Counted from the first letter of the stretch, positions 36,567-46,327 are shown. The stretch is DNA of 64,000 bases from Methanosarcina barkeri str. Wiesmoor (GCF_000969985.1 NZ_CP009526.1:2232001-2296000), one strand, 5' to 3'. Notes: a model not told the origin generated them from the letters alone. Made by a program: numbers and translations.

Positions 36567-38149
36567 AACTGGGGCTTGGAAGACTCAAGGATGCGCTGAA
36601 GAATGGCTCAGGAACAGCTTCAGTAGATGGGGAAAAAGAGCAGGCAGAAAATAAAGATAAAGCCGAGAAAGAAGAGATGCAGACGATAAAAAGTAAAGAA
36701 AACATGCCTGAAATATCCGAGGAAAAGGAGGGAAATACAATGGAACTGAAAAAAACCGGGATGGAAGTGAAAAAAGGACTATTATCCCCGGCAGACCGCA
36801 CTGGGGCCGAGAAGACAGGCCTTATTTTCTTCCCCGCCTTTGACTGGGCTATTTCACCAACTCACCCCGAAAGAGAAGAGCGCCTTCTTTATACGAGAGA
36901 TCAGATCTTTGAAGAAGGTCTGATGGATTTGCCAGAAATAGCCGAATATAAACCTCGCCTTGCAGAGTACAGGGATATTGCCAGGGTTCACTTCTGTGTG
37001 CCTGACATAAAAGCCCAGGCTACAACCCCTCACCTGATTGCAGCAGGCAGTTGCCTGGTGCTTGGGGATGCCCTGATGAAGGCAGAGGTCAAAAATGCTT
37101 TTTCGCTTATCCGTCCGCCTGGACATCATGCAATGACAGTCTCACATGGGAACCGGGGATTTTGTAATATCAATAACGAAGCTATCCTTGTCGAGTATCT
37201 AAGAAAAACATACGGGATACGCAAGATTGCGATTGTGGATACCGATGTGCATCATGGGGATGGGACTCAGGATATTTTCTATAATGATCCTGATGTGCTT
37301 TTTATTTCCTTCCACCAGGACGGGAGAACTCTTTTCCCTGGCTCGGGCTTTATGAGTGAACTGGGAGGCCCAAAAGCCCTTGGAAGGACGATCAATATTC
37401 CTCTGCCGCCAGGGACCCCTGATGAAGGAATACTTTACGTGCTCGATTCACTTGTGCTTCCAATTCTTGAGGATTTCAAACCTGAGCTTGTCCTGAATTC
37501 TGCGGGACAGGATAACCACTACACTGACCCTCTCGCAAATATGCGCTTTTCCACACAGGGTTATGCAAAATTGAATGAAAAACTTGCTCCTGATATGGCC
37601 GTGCTTGAAGGAGGTTACGCAATCCAGAGTGCACTGCCTTATGTGAATACAGGTATAATCCTTGCAATGGCAGGGCTTGATTATTCCTGTGTAAGGGAAC
37701 CTGACTTCAAGCCAGGCATGTTTGTCCAGGCTTCAAGGGATAGAAAAACCCTGGAAGAAATAGTTGCAACCCAGCTTGAAAACTGGAAAAACAGGGACAG
37801 ACTCGTAGAGGCTGAAGTGGCAAAACACGGAGACTTTTACCGCCGAAAAAAACAGATCTTTTACGATACGGATATGATTCAGGAGTTCCAGGAAGAAACC
37901 ATCCGTATGTGCCCTGACTGCCTGGGCTACAAAACCATTGACTCCCATGCTCATGGGGGCGCAGGCAATCCCAGGATCTTCGGGGTTTCGATTCCGATCT
38001 ACGCCTGTGAGAAGTGCCAGGCTGAAGCCAGGGAAGAGTACAGGAAAAGGCTAATTCATCCGGAATATGATTACGTTTACCTGCAGGATAAAAAACAGGA
38101 TGAATACAGAGCGTATAATACAAGAACAAAGAAGGAAAAAGTTTATTAA
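36563..38149 (+). CDS. Histone-deacetylase/acetylpolyamine-amidohydrolase family protein with C-terminal CxxC pairs
   Basis: 528 residues from ATG 36563, which overlaps the previous stop and is preceded by GGAGGG. Another AGGAGGG stands before the in-frame ATG 36740, so a form lacking 59 charged residues (KEQAENKDKAEKEE...) may also be made. The deacetylase core has RPPGHHAM, the zinc ligands in DTDVHHGDGTQDIFY and the third ligand in SAGQDNHYTDPL, then LEGGYAI. Past about residue 450 two cysteine pairs occur, CPDCLGY and CEKCQAEA, 36 residues apart, resembling a zinc ribbon. The family removes acetyl or acyl groups from lysine or polyamines. The substrate is not determinable; coupling to the HyuA-type gene is notable. 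Confidence 0.9.
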   Translation: MKLGLGRLKDALKNGSGTASVDGEKEQAENKDKAEKEEMQTIKSKENMPEISEEKEGNTMELKKTGMEVKKGLLSPADRTGAEKTGLIFFPAFDWAISPTHPEREERLLYTRDQIFEEGLMDLPEIAEYKPRLAEYRDIARVHFCVPDIKAQATTPHLIAAGSCLVLGDALMKAEVKNAFSLIRPPGHHAMTVSHGNRGFCNINNEAILVEYLRKTYGIRKIAIVDTDVHHGDGTQDIFYNDPDVLFISFHQDGRTLFPGSGFMSELGGPKALGRTINIPLPPGTPDEGILYVLDSLVLPILEDFKPELVLNSAGQDNHYTDPLANMRFSTQGYAKLNEKLAPDMAVLEGGYAIQSALPYVNTGIILAMAGLDYSCVREPDFKPGMFVQASRDRKTLEEIVATQLENWKNRDRLVEAEVAKHGDFYRRKKQIFYDTDMIQEFQEETIRMCPDCLGYKTIDSHAHGGAGNPRIFGVSIPIYACEKCQAEAREEYRKRLIHPEYDYVYLQDKKQDEYRAYNTRTKKEKVY

Positions 38150-38189
38150 GGCCGGGAAAAACTCTTTAAGCAGAAAAAAGGTATTAGAA

Positions 38190-38395
38190 GTTATAAAGGC
38201 TTTTTTCTTCTTCGTTTTTCTTTTTTCTTTCTTGTTTTTCTTCATTTCTTTCTCGTTTTTCCTCTATTCTTCCTCCCTTTTCCTCCTTTCTTGTTTTTCC
38301 TCCTTTTTGTTCTGGTTTCTCTTTATTTTTCTTCTCTTTTTTGTTGTTATTTCTGCTTATAATTATTTTTTTACCGTTTTTTAGTACCATGTTAT
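38190..38395 (+). terminator. Long polypyrimidine tract after the deacetylase-family gene
   Basis: About 200 nt consisting almost only of T and C with several T-runs of 5-7. Oligo-T tracts terminate archaeal transcription, so this is a likely terminator region. Frames reading through it are low-complexity artefacts. Confidence 0.6.
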
Positions 38396-38877
38396 TTTTT
38401 TGAATGAGATTATTGAGAATACATACATAGTATTTATTATATATTTTATAAAGAGGATATCGTTTTTTAAAGGGACTTACAAAATATATTAATTTTACTC
38501 TTAGTTATCAAAATAATCAGGTTCTTAGCAGGCTTGTATCAACTAGTAAAAATCTGGGTCTTCCGACTGGATAGTAGCTGAAAATGTATGTCTTATCGTT
38601 TATTCTGATAGTCAGGTGAAGGTGAGGAGAAAGTAAGATGTAGTCAGTGTTAACTTATTTTTGGCTTAATATATCAGAAGTGGATATTGAAGTATAAAAA
38701 GGCAAAGGGTAGAACTCAAGAGAGAATTATGGTAAGCTATGACATTATTTTATGGTTTTCTATTGTAATATGTTTTTTATTAATATATTAATCAAAACCG
38801 ATATATTTATATTGTACTTGCAATTTAGTTTCTAATTAATTTGAGAATGTAATATTTTTAAATTATTTTATCTGTAT
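38396..38877. other. Intergenic region upstream of the first NosD-type gene
   Basis: A+T-rich, with TATA-like sequence around 38800-38815. No gene recognised. Confidence 0.35.
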
Positions 38878-38893
38878 GGAGGGATTTAGCATA
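38878..38893 (+). promoter_or_regulatory. GGAGGG ribosome-binding site 7 nt before a proposed AUA start
   Basis: GGAGGG at 38878-38883, then ATA AAC AAA at 38891. The in-frame ATG at 38876 overlaps the site itself and has no such element before it. Confidence 0.5.
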
Positions 38894-41698
38894 AACAAAA
38901 TAAAATTTTTGTTACTAACCTTTTTAATATTAACGCTAAGCTCCATTATTGGGGCAGCGGCCGAGGTTCACGTTGGTTCAGGAGAGTCTATACAGGACGC
39001 AGTGAACAGTGCAGTTGCAAACGATGTGATTATCGTCGCACCTGGAACTTATAAAGAAAATATCTACATAGGCATAAGTGGCCTGGTAATCAAATCTTCT
39101 TCCGGTAGCCCTAAGGACACGAAAATTGTTGCGAACGACTCATCTAAATACGTAATCCAAATTCAGAATGTAAATCGCGTAACAATTAAAGGGTTTAATG
39201 TTTCTGGAGGAAACCATGGTATAGGCCTGGAAGGCTCAACAGGGAGCACTTTAGAAGATAATGTAGTACATTCAAATAAGAATTTCAGCATCTATCTGGC
39301 AAATGCAAACAACAACATTTTGATAAATAACACAATGTTCAACAATACCAACGGTATTAACCTGGTATTTTCTGACGGAAATAATATCTCGGAAAACAAG
39401 GTTTTTAATGACACTATAGGTTCGAACACTCATAACATTTTCCTGAATAATTCTCACAATAACAATCTTCAAAGCAATATCGTTTCGGACGGCGAATATG
39501 GAATAGCCATGCGATATTCCAACAACAACAACCTTACCAGCAATAACGCTTCTGGAAATAAAAAAGGCATTTACCTGACCTTAAAATCCAGCGCAAACAA
39601 GCTTTTGGGAAACCTGGCAAATTCAAATTTAGAAAGCGGCATAATTTTAGATAACGCCGGCAGTGGCAACAACCTTATCAACAATACTGCCAGGCTGAAT
39701 TCCAATAATGGCATCGGGCTTGCAAATTCCAGCAACAATTACCTGACCAATAACGTTGCATCTCAAAACAACAAGGGAATATATTTACAGTCTTCAGCCA
39801 GTGGAAATCTCCTTTCAGGCAATATTGTGAATTTGAATTTTCAAGGTATTCAGCTTGAAAACGCTGGCAGTAATAACAACCTTACCGGAAACACTGTAAA
39901 TTTTAATACTAATTATGGGATCTATCTGGTGAATTCCAGAAATAATTTCCTGCTTGACAATATAGCTTTGAGCGATAATAAAGGCATCTACATCATGAGC
40001 TCAAACGGAAACAAAATTTCTAACAATACGCTCTTGGATACTATCACTGAAGGAATAACGCTCTCACTTTCCAACAGCAACACCCTTTCAAGAAATAGTG
40101 TTTATAACAACAGTTTTGGAATTTTTTTGAACTCTTCTGATAGTAACGAGATCTCAAGCAATACTATAACTAGTGCTCGAAATTATAGTATTGCTATGTG
40201 TGCCGCTAGTAATGGTAACCACGTTTTTAATAACTACTTCAACAGCAAATATAATACAAGGGTTAGAAATGCTTCAAATGACTGGAATACGACTAAAACT
40301 GCGGGCACAAGTATTGCCGGTGGGCCGTACCTCGGAGGAAACTTCTGGGGAACGCCTAGCGGAGAAGGGCATTCTCAAACCAAAGCAGATAATGACAGTG
40401 ACGGCATTACTGAAGAGATATTTTCCACAGCCAACGTCACAGACTACCTCCCGCTTGTAGCTGTAGAAGCACCTGTGTTTCCTGAGGCAAACTTCTCAAC
40501 TAACATTAGCAGTGGTCCTTTCCCTCTGACAGTTCAGTTCACTGACACTTCACAAAATGCAATCTCCTTGAGCTGGGACTTTGGAGATGGAAATAATTCA
40601 ACTGCTAAGAACCCGGTGCATATTTTCTATGCAGTAGGAACTTATACTGTTAATCTGACAGCAACCAATGCAAACGGCACGAAATCAAAAACTGCGGATA
40701 TAACCGTTCTGGACGAAGAGATTCTTCCCGTAGCAAACTTTACAGTAAATAAGACAAGCGGATATTATCCCCTTACAGTTCTCTTTAATGATCTCTCGCA
40801 AAATGCAATCTCCTTGAGCTGGGACTTTGGAGATGGAGCTAATTCAACCGAGCAGAATCCGGTACACACTTACTCTGCAGCAGGAACCTATACTGTTAGA
40901 TTAACTGCAACAAATGCAAATGGCACTTCCCCAGCAAAAACTGCTACGATAACTGTTACAGAAGAAAGTAGCTCAAGTGGTGGAAGCAGCCATCACAGCA
41001 GCGGTGGAGGCGGCGGTGGAGGCGGTTCCCCTGAACCTCAAACTAACGTTCAAGTCAAGGAACTTTCAAGGGCACAGGTTACAAACGGAAAGCCTGTAAT
41101 GTTTGAGTTCCCAAATAACGTAACATGTGTTGTGTATGTGGGTTTTGATGCAAAGAAGACCGCAGGTAAGATAACAACTATTGCCGAACAATTGAAAAAT
41201 AAATCGCCTCTGGTTTCAGCCCTGGATTCGGGCGAGGTGTATAAGTACTTCAATCTCTGGGTTGGAAACTCAGGATTTGCTAGCTCAAATAACATTGAAA
41301 ACCCTGTAGTGTGTTTCAAGGTTGAAAAATCCTGGCTGCAGGATAAGAAAATCAACCAGAACTCAATTACTCTAAACAGGTACAACGACAATAAATGGTC
41401 ACAAATTCCTGTGAAATTATTAAAAGAAGATAGTAAATACCTGTACTTTACGGCAGAAACACCGGGTTTCTCGTTCTTTGCAATAGCAGGAAAAGCAGTA
41501 GAAAAAGAAAAAGTAGCTGAAGCAAAGCCTTCAACCAATACTTCAAAACTCGAGAAGAACAGTACAGTATCGGAGACAGAACCTGAACAAAAAACCGAAC
41601 AGGAAGCAGAAAAGGATAAAACCACAAGCATACCTGGATTTGAAGCGCTATATGTAGTAGCTTGCCTTTTTATGGTATTCCTGCATAGAAGAAAATAA
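38891..41698 (+). CDS. Surface protein: NosD-type beta-helix, two PKD domains, PGF-pre-PGF region and PGF-type C-terminal anchor
   Basis: 935 residues from the proposed AUA start (940 from ATG 38876). Signal peptide INKIKFLLLTFLILTLSSII, cleaved near GAAAEV. Residues ~30-500 are parallel beta-helix repeats rich in NN and SGN (periplasmic copper-binding NosD/PbH1 type). Two PKD domains follow (~535-620 and ~625-700; LSWDFGDGNNST and LSWDFGDGANST). A Gly/Ser linker leads to a domain of the PGF-pre-PGF type (VQVKELSRAQVTNG...). The end is IPGFEALYVVACLFMVFLHRRK-like, i.e. the PGF motif, a hydrophobic helix and a basic tail, as expected for an archaeosortase substrate. Probably an S-layer-associated surface or adhesion protein. 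Two paralogues follow. Confidence 0.88.
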   Translation: MNKIKFLLLTFLILTLSSIIGAAAEVHVGSGESIQDAVNSAVANDVIIVAPGTYKENIYIGISGLVIKSSSGSPKDTKIVANDSSKYVIQIQNVNRVTIKGFNVSGGNHGIGLEGSTGSTLEDNVVHSNKNFSIYLANANNNILINNTMFNNTNGINLVFSDGNNISENKVFNDTIGSNTHNIFLNNSHNNNLQSNIVSDGEYGIAMRYSNNNNLTSNNASGNKKGIYLTLKSSANKLLGNLANSNLESGIILDNAGSGNNLINNTARLNSNNGIGLANSSNNYLTNNVASQNNKGIYLQSSASGNLLSGNIVNLNFQGIQLENAGSNNNLTGNTVNFNTNYGIYLVNSRNNFLLDNIALSDNKGIYIMSSNGNKISNNTLLDTITEGITLSLSNSNTLSRNSVYNNSFGIFLNSSDSNEISSNTITSARNYSIAMCAASNGNHVFNNYFNSKYNTRVRNASNDWNTTKTAGTSIAGGPYLGGNFWGTPSGEGHSQTKADNDSDGITEEIFSTANVTDYLPLVAVEAPVFPEANFSTNISSGPFPLTVQFTDTSQNAISLSWDFGDGNNSTAKNPVHIFYAVGTYTVNLTATNANGTKSKTADITVLDEEILPVANFTVNKTSGYYPLTVLFNDLSQNAISLSWDFGDGANSTEQNPVHTYSAAGTYTVRLTATNANGTSPAKTATITVTEESSSSGGSSHHSSGGGGGGGGSPEPQTNVQVKELSRAQVTNGKPVMFEFPNNVTCVVYVGFDAKKTAGKITTIAEQLKNKSPLVSALDSGEVYKYFNLWVGNSGFASSNNIENPVVCFKVEKSWLQDKKINQNSITLNRYNDNKWSQIPVKLLKEDSKYLYFTAETPGFSFFAIAGKAVEKEKVAEAKPSTNTSKLEKNSTVSETEPEQKTEQEAEKDKTTSIPGFEALYVVACLFMVFLHRRK

Positions 41699-41739
41699 AA
41701 GGACAACTAAATAAAGAGAAATAAGGATCAAAATACTTC

Positions 41740-41870
41740 TTTTTACTCTTTCTTATTTCTCCATTTTTCATTTTTACTCTTTCTTATTTCTCCATTTTTC
41801 ATTTTTACTCTTTCTTATTTCTCCATTTTTCATTTTTACTCTTTTTAGTTCTCTATTTATTTTTTTACTT
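41740..41870 (+). repeat. Four tandem 31-bp pyrimidine-rich repeats, probable terminator
   Basis: TTTTTACTCTTTCTTATTTC... recurs every 31 bp from 41740 to about 41863. It starts about 40 nt after the stop codon and is rich in T-runs, so it probably terminates transcription. Confidence 0.75.
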
Positions 41871-42252
41871 TTTTATCTTTTCTATTTATTTTTACTCTAT
41901 TTATGCTGTCAATCTCACACTCGCTCAAAATCTCGTATCTGGATGGTGTCAGAGATGAACTGCATAAATTTGCATCCGACCTTGATTCATCAAGTTTGAA
42001 TAGTCCTTTTCATGAATCAGGTTTATTTTTTTACGTAGAGGCAGATAACCTCTCAGATTGCATAAAAAGTTGATCAGGTACATAAGAAAAAAAAGTTCCA
42101 GATTTATGTCTCTAAGATAGTTATTGATCGTCTTTTACCATATATTATTATATCTTTATTTTGATATTATTTCAATCCAATAAATTTATATCCATTAATG
42201 TTTAAAATCAGATCTATTAATACAAAATTAATAAATAACTTAAATAAAAAGT
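41871..42252. other. Intergenic region upstream of the second NosD-type gene
   Basis: No gene seen. TATA-like sequence at about 42139-42155 (ATATATTATTATATC). Confidence 0.35.
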
Positions 42253-42266
42253 GGGGGATTTAGATA
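42253..42266 (+). promoter_or_regulatory. GGGGG ribosome-binding site 6 nt before a proposed AUA start, with an in-frame stop between
   Basis: GGGGG at 42253-42257, then ATTTAG, then ATA at 42264. The TAG at 42261-42263 is in frame with the gene, so an initiation codon must lie at 42264 or later unless this UAG is read through. Confidence 0.6.
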
Positions 42267-44267
42267 AATAAGTTTGTCACTTTAGCAGTAGCTATTCTTA
42301 TTTTTGCATTTAGCTCGAGTATCGGCACTGCAGTTGAGCTCATGGTCCGACCAGGGGAATCAATACAGTCCGCAGTAAATAATGCGACTTCCGGAGATGA
42401 AATAGTCATAAGTCCAGGAGATTATACCGAGAATATCGTGATAACAAAGGACAATCTCGTAATAAGGTCAGAGTCTGGGAATCCTGAAGACACTATAATT
42501 ACAGCCAGTAATAACGCTTCAGATGTATTCTTTGTCGACGCCGATAACATAAAAATTATGGGAATGAGTATCAAGGGAGCCGGAATTGAAAAGGCAGGAA
42601 TTATCCTATCAGGGGCCCTTAACTGTACAGTTTATAATAATAAAATCATTGATAACGCCCTTGGAGTATATCTAAAGAATTCAATGTACAATGAGGTTCG
42701 TAACAATACAGTGGCGCAGGGTAAGCGGGCAATTAACGTTGAGAGGTCACACTATAACAGAATAATAAATAACGATGTTTCAGGCGAGAGGTTTGGAATT
42801 TACCTAACTGCTTCCGAAGGTAACGAACTTTCTGAAAACTCGGCAAACATGAACTCTAACCATGGTATTGTTCTGGATGGATGCAACAATAATAGGCTGG
42901 AAAACAATACCGCAAATTCAAACAACGGTTATGGTATCTACGTAGCGAATTCGGGCAGTAGTAACCTTACCGGAAACACCGCAGACTCAAACGTAATTTA
43001 TGGTATCTATTTTTCAGACTCAGGTAACAGCAGCATTGCAAACAATAAAGCGGTAAACAGTATTCGTGGCATTTTCCTGTTAAGATCAGGAGAGAGCACG
43101 GTTTTGAATAATCTGGCTTTAAACAACCAGGACGGTATCCGGATTTCATCAGGAATGAACAGCAATATATCAGGGAATGAGGTCTCGAACAATAATGTCT
43201 CAGGGATTTCTTTACTGAACTCTGTTAACTGTACCGTCAATGAAAATCTATTGTTAAACAACAGCCAGGGAATAGACCTGGAATTATCCAATAATACTGT
43301 TATTCTTAATAACAGCATCCGGGAAGGCGGAAGGGCAGTTAGCCTGCGTGATTCGGGTTACAACCTGGTTTTAAATAACATGGCTTTAAACAACAGGTAT
43401 GGATTGTATGTCATGCGCTCGCAGTGGAATACACTATTAAACAATACGGCAAGTACAGGTGTTAACCACGGTATCGTACTTGTTAATTCCACGAATAACA
43501 ACTTTATGAACAATATCCTTAACTCGAACGGAGTTCACGGAGTTTATCTGAAAAACTCAAGCACCAATACCTTAGATAACAATACAGCTTCAGGTAATGG
43601 CAGAGGTATTTACCTGATATCTTCAAGTGAAAATAATATCCTGAACAATACAGTTCTGGGTAACAGGGAATACGCAATCCTGTTATCATACTGCACAGGC
43701 AACAACATTTCAGGAAACGAGGCTTCCAACAGCGGCCGTGGGATTCACCTGAGCACCTGCCAGAACAATGTTGTCTCAAGAAATATTATCACTTTGAACA
43801 GTATCTCAGGTATTTTTATGAGCTCTACAAGCAACGGCAATATCGTTTTTGATAATTACCTGAACAACGTCTTTAACTCAAATGTTAAGGACGGTAGCGA
43901 AGGAAATAGCTTAAACATTACAAAAACTGCCGGTACCAATATCGTTGGCGGATCTTATATAGGTGGCAATTTCTGGGCAAAACCTGACGGTACTGGGTTT
44001 TCGCAGACAGCAACCGATGCAGATGGGGACGGAATTGCTGATACTGCATATAAACTCCAGGGCAATAACTATTCGGATTTCCTGCCTCTTGTAGGTGGCT
44101 TTGAGCCAGAACAGTCTGTAATGCCTCCAACAGCTTTCAATATCAGCAGTACAGGAACAGGTGCAAGTGAAACAGTTATCAATAAAACGGAAACAAATAA
44201 CACAAAATCAACCGGTGACAGTGAAATAGAAACGGGTATCGATGAAACAATGGAAGACGCTGAGTAA
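42264..44267 (+). CDS. Surface protein with NosD-type beta-helix repeats, no C-terminal anchor
   Basis: 667 residues from ATA 42264. The first ATG (42342) would remove the signal peptide INKFVTLAVAILIFAFSSSI, which aligns with those of the two neighbouring paralogues, so a start there is unlikely. After it come about 22 beta-helix turns (e.g. NNTANSNNGYGIYVANSGSS) and a FWAKPDGTGFSQ region typical of NosD ends. The C-terminus is a Thr/Asn/Glu-rich tail (INKTETNNTKST...) without PKD, PGF motif or membrane helix, so the protein may be released or held by partners. An alternative is an ATG at 42198 with read-through of the amber codon at 42261 as pyrrolysine. Confidence 0.85.
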   Translation: MNKFVTLAVAILIFAFSSSIGTAVELMVRPGESIQSAVNNATSGDEIVISPGDYTENIVITKDNLVIRSESGNPEDTIITASNNASDVFFVDADNIKIMGMSIKGAGIEKAGIILSGALNCTVYNNKIIDNALGVYLKNSMYNEVRNNTVAQGKRAINVERSHYNRIINNDVSGERFGIYLTASEGNELSENSANMNSNHGIVLDGCNNNRLENNTANSNNGYGIYVANSGSSNLTGNTADSNVIYGIYFSDSGNSSIANNKAVNSIRGIFLLRSGESTVLNNLALNNQDGIRISSGMNSNISGNEVSNNNVSGISLLNSVNCTVNENLLLNNSQGIDLELSNNTVILNNSIREGGRAVSLRDSGYNLVLNNMALNNRYGLYVMRSQWNTLLNNTASTGVNHGIVLVNSTNNNFMNNILNSNGVHGVYLKNSSTNTLDNNTASGNGRGIYLISSSENNILNNTVLGNREYAILLSYCTGNNISGNEASNSGRGIHLSTCQNNVVSRNIITLNSISGIFMSSTSNGNIVFDNYLNNVFNSNVKDGSEGNSLNITKTAGTNIVGGSYIGGNFWAKPDGTGFSQTATDADGDGIADTAYKLQGNNYSDFLPLVGGFEPEQSVMPPTAFNISSTGTGASETVINKTETNNTKSTGDSEIETGIDETMEDAE

Positions 44268-44326
44268 CTTGATTGAAGGAGCCTGAGCAGAGTTCAAAGG
44301 ATAAAAGCAGAAGGCTAAAACTCCAG

Positions 44327-44368
44327 GATGAAGGCTTGGTCCTTCATCTTGTTTTACTATTTTTGTTT
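44327..44368 (+). terminator. Stem-loop terminator after the second NosD-type gene
   Basis: GATGAAGG-CTTGGT-CCTTCATC (44327-44348) followed by TTGTTTTACTATTTTTG. Confidence 0.75.
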
Positions 44369-44917
44369 TTGAGTTGTTTTCCCAAGCACTTCTTCAGGAT
44401 TGATTAACCTTCTTATTAAAAAGGTTTCAGCATTTGATTTGTTGAGGAAGGAGACTTCTCGCTTTATGAGTTAAAAAATAGAAAAATTTAAAAAATTTAT
44501 TTCAAGGAAAAGTTGATATTTAATATCTTCATCCTGTTCTCCAGCCTTTGTCATTTATCACTTAATATCAGCAAGTTTAGCCGTACACTAACATTGTATT
44601 TTTATTTTTAATTTGTGTTGACTAAACCCAGCATATTTATATTACTTTATACATTATTCCCCCTGCTCTGGCAATTTGGATGAAATATTCTATAAAGATA
44701 AAGCAAATTGTATGCATAAACGCATGTGGGTTCCCGTATATTTTTTTACACAAGGATAAAGTAAAGCAATTTTATACGCTATTGTAAAAGGACTTACTTT
44801 AGATAACAAGAGAACTCACTTTAGATAACAAGAGCATTTACACGGAAATTATCCGTGACTTAGACAGCCACTTAAAGCAAATTTGATTGAAAATTTTATT
44901 GCTTTTTTTGAGTGGAT
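44369..44917. other. Intergenic region upstream of the third NosD-type gene
   Basis: Contains a direct repeat of ACTTTAGATAACAAGAG at about 44797 and 44818. No gene recognised. Confidence 0.4.
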
Positions 44918-44932
44918 GGAGGGATTAAAATA
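44918..44932 (+). promoter_or_regulatory. GGAGGG ribosome-binding site 6 nt before a proposed AUA start
   Basis: GGAGGG at 44918-44923, then ATTAAA, then ATA AGT AAA at 44930. An in-frame GTG at 44912 lies upstream of and overlapping nothing but this site; it lacks its own ribosome-binding site. Confidence 0.5.
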
Positions 44933-46327
44933 AGTAAATTAATTACTTTATTGTTAGTTTTTTTTATCCTGATATTAAGCTCTGGTATTGGAACTGCAAA
45001 TGAAATCTTTGTCAATTCAGGAGAGTCCATACAGGCTGCTGTAAACAGTGCGGTTTCAGGCGATGTGATAATTGTAAAGCCTGGAACCTATACCGAGAAC
45101 ATCAATGTAACCGTACATAACCTGATAATAAAATCAGAGTCAGGAAATCCTGTAAATACAATAATAATGGCTAAAAACCCGGCCTTAGATGTGTTCAATG
45201 TAGAGTCAAACAAAGTTACGATTAGCGGATTTAAAATAATGGAGGCAAATAAAGACCATGCAGGGGTCTATATGTATAAGTGCAAAAACTGCACCATTGA
45301 AAATAGTAGATTGCTGAATAATACTATTGGAGTACATCTAAAGAATTCGGATTATAACTCAATTCTTGATAACCTGATTGGAAAAAGCGATAAGGGAGTT
45401 GTCACTGAGCAGTCCAATTATAACACAATCTCCGGAAACCGGGCTTCAAAAAACAGGTACGGGTTCTATGTTCCAAATTCTGCGGGGAATGTAATCTCAA
45501 ATAATACGCTCTCGGAAAACAAAGATTACGGAATCGTGCTTTCAACTGGAGCAGGCAATACCCTCTCAGAAAATAATGCTTACGATAACGGTAGAGGCAT
45601 CTACCTGGGAAATTCGGATAACAATAAGATTTCAAGCAATACTATTACTTCAAATGAGGTTTTTGGGCTTTTTGTCTGTCCCAAAAGTGACAAGAACCGC
45701 ATCCTTAATAACTACTTCAATAATACTGTCAATGCCGTACCTAATAACGGAACCGACAACATATATTATATAGAAAAAACCCCAGGCACTAATATTGTCG
45801 GTGGGCCTTATCTTGCAGGAAACTACTGGGCACAACCCAATGGAACGGGCCCCTCGGAAGTCACGCCTGATGCAGATGGGGATGGCATTGCCGATAAGGT
45901 CTACAGGCTTGAAAACAGTGATTACGTCGATCGCCGGCCTCTTGTGGCTGTTAAAGTAAAGAAGCCGATTCTTCCTGTTGCAAATTTCAGTACCAATGCA
46001 ACTAGTGGTCATCCTCCTCTTTCAGTCCAGTTTGCCGATCTTTCAAAAAATGAAACCGAAAGAAACTGGGACTTTGAAAGCGATGGAAACATTGATTCGA
46101 CGGACGAAAACCCGGTTTATACCTATACAGAGCCTGGAACCTATACCGTTAACCTTACTGCAAGTAACGAAAACGGGACTGCTTCAAAAAATTACATAAT
46201 AGTCGTTCTTGAAGGACGCGAGACTCAAGAATCTGTCTGGCAGAATAAAATTGCGAGTTTACCTGGCTTTGAATTGATTTATGGAATTTTTGGTTTACTT
46301 GCAGTCTTCCTGTATAGAAAAAGATAA
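44930..46327 (+). CDS. Surface protein: NosD-type beta-helix, one PKD domain and PGF-type C-terminal anchor
   Basis: 465 residues from the proposed AUA start (471 from GTG 44912). Signal peptide ISKLITLLLVFFILILSSGI, then beta-helix repeats to about residue 300, the FWAQP-type NosD closing segment (GNYWAQPNGTGPSE), one PKD domain (ERNWDFESDGNIDSTDENPV), and a C-terminus LPGFELIYGIFGLLAVFLYR + KR. It has no PGF-pre-PGF domain, unlike the first paralogue. Likely anchored at the cell surface. It is the shortest of the trio, and all three share the same leader architecture. Confidence 0.87.
   Translation: MSKLITLLLVFFILILSSGIGTANEIFVNSGESIQAAVNSAVSGDVIIVKPGTYTENINVTVHNLIIKSESGNPVNTIIMAKNPALDVFNVESNKVTISGFKIMEANKDHAGVYMYKCKNCTIENSRLLNNTIGVHLKNSDYNSILDNLIGKSDKGVVTEQSNYNTISGNRASKNRYGFYVPNSAGNVISNNTLSENKDYGIVLSTGAGNTLSENNAYDNGRGIYLGNSDNNKISSNTITSNEVFGLFVCPKSDKNRILNNYFNNTVNAVPNNGTDNIYYIEKTPGTNIVGGPYLAGNYWAQPNGTGPSEVTPDADGDGIADKVYRLENSDYVDRRPLVAVKVKKPILPVANFSTNATSGHPPLSVQFADLSKNETERNWDFESDGNIDSTDENPVYTYTEPGTYTVNLTASNENGTASKNYIIVVLEGRETQESVWQNKIASLPGFELIYGIFGLLAVFLYRKR

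Noticed and set aside
38051..38390. Lys/Glu- or Phe-rich frames on both strands
   Set aside because: Translation of the polypyrimidine tract after the deacetylase-family gene; low-complexity artefact.
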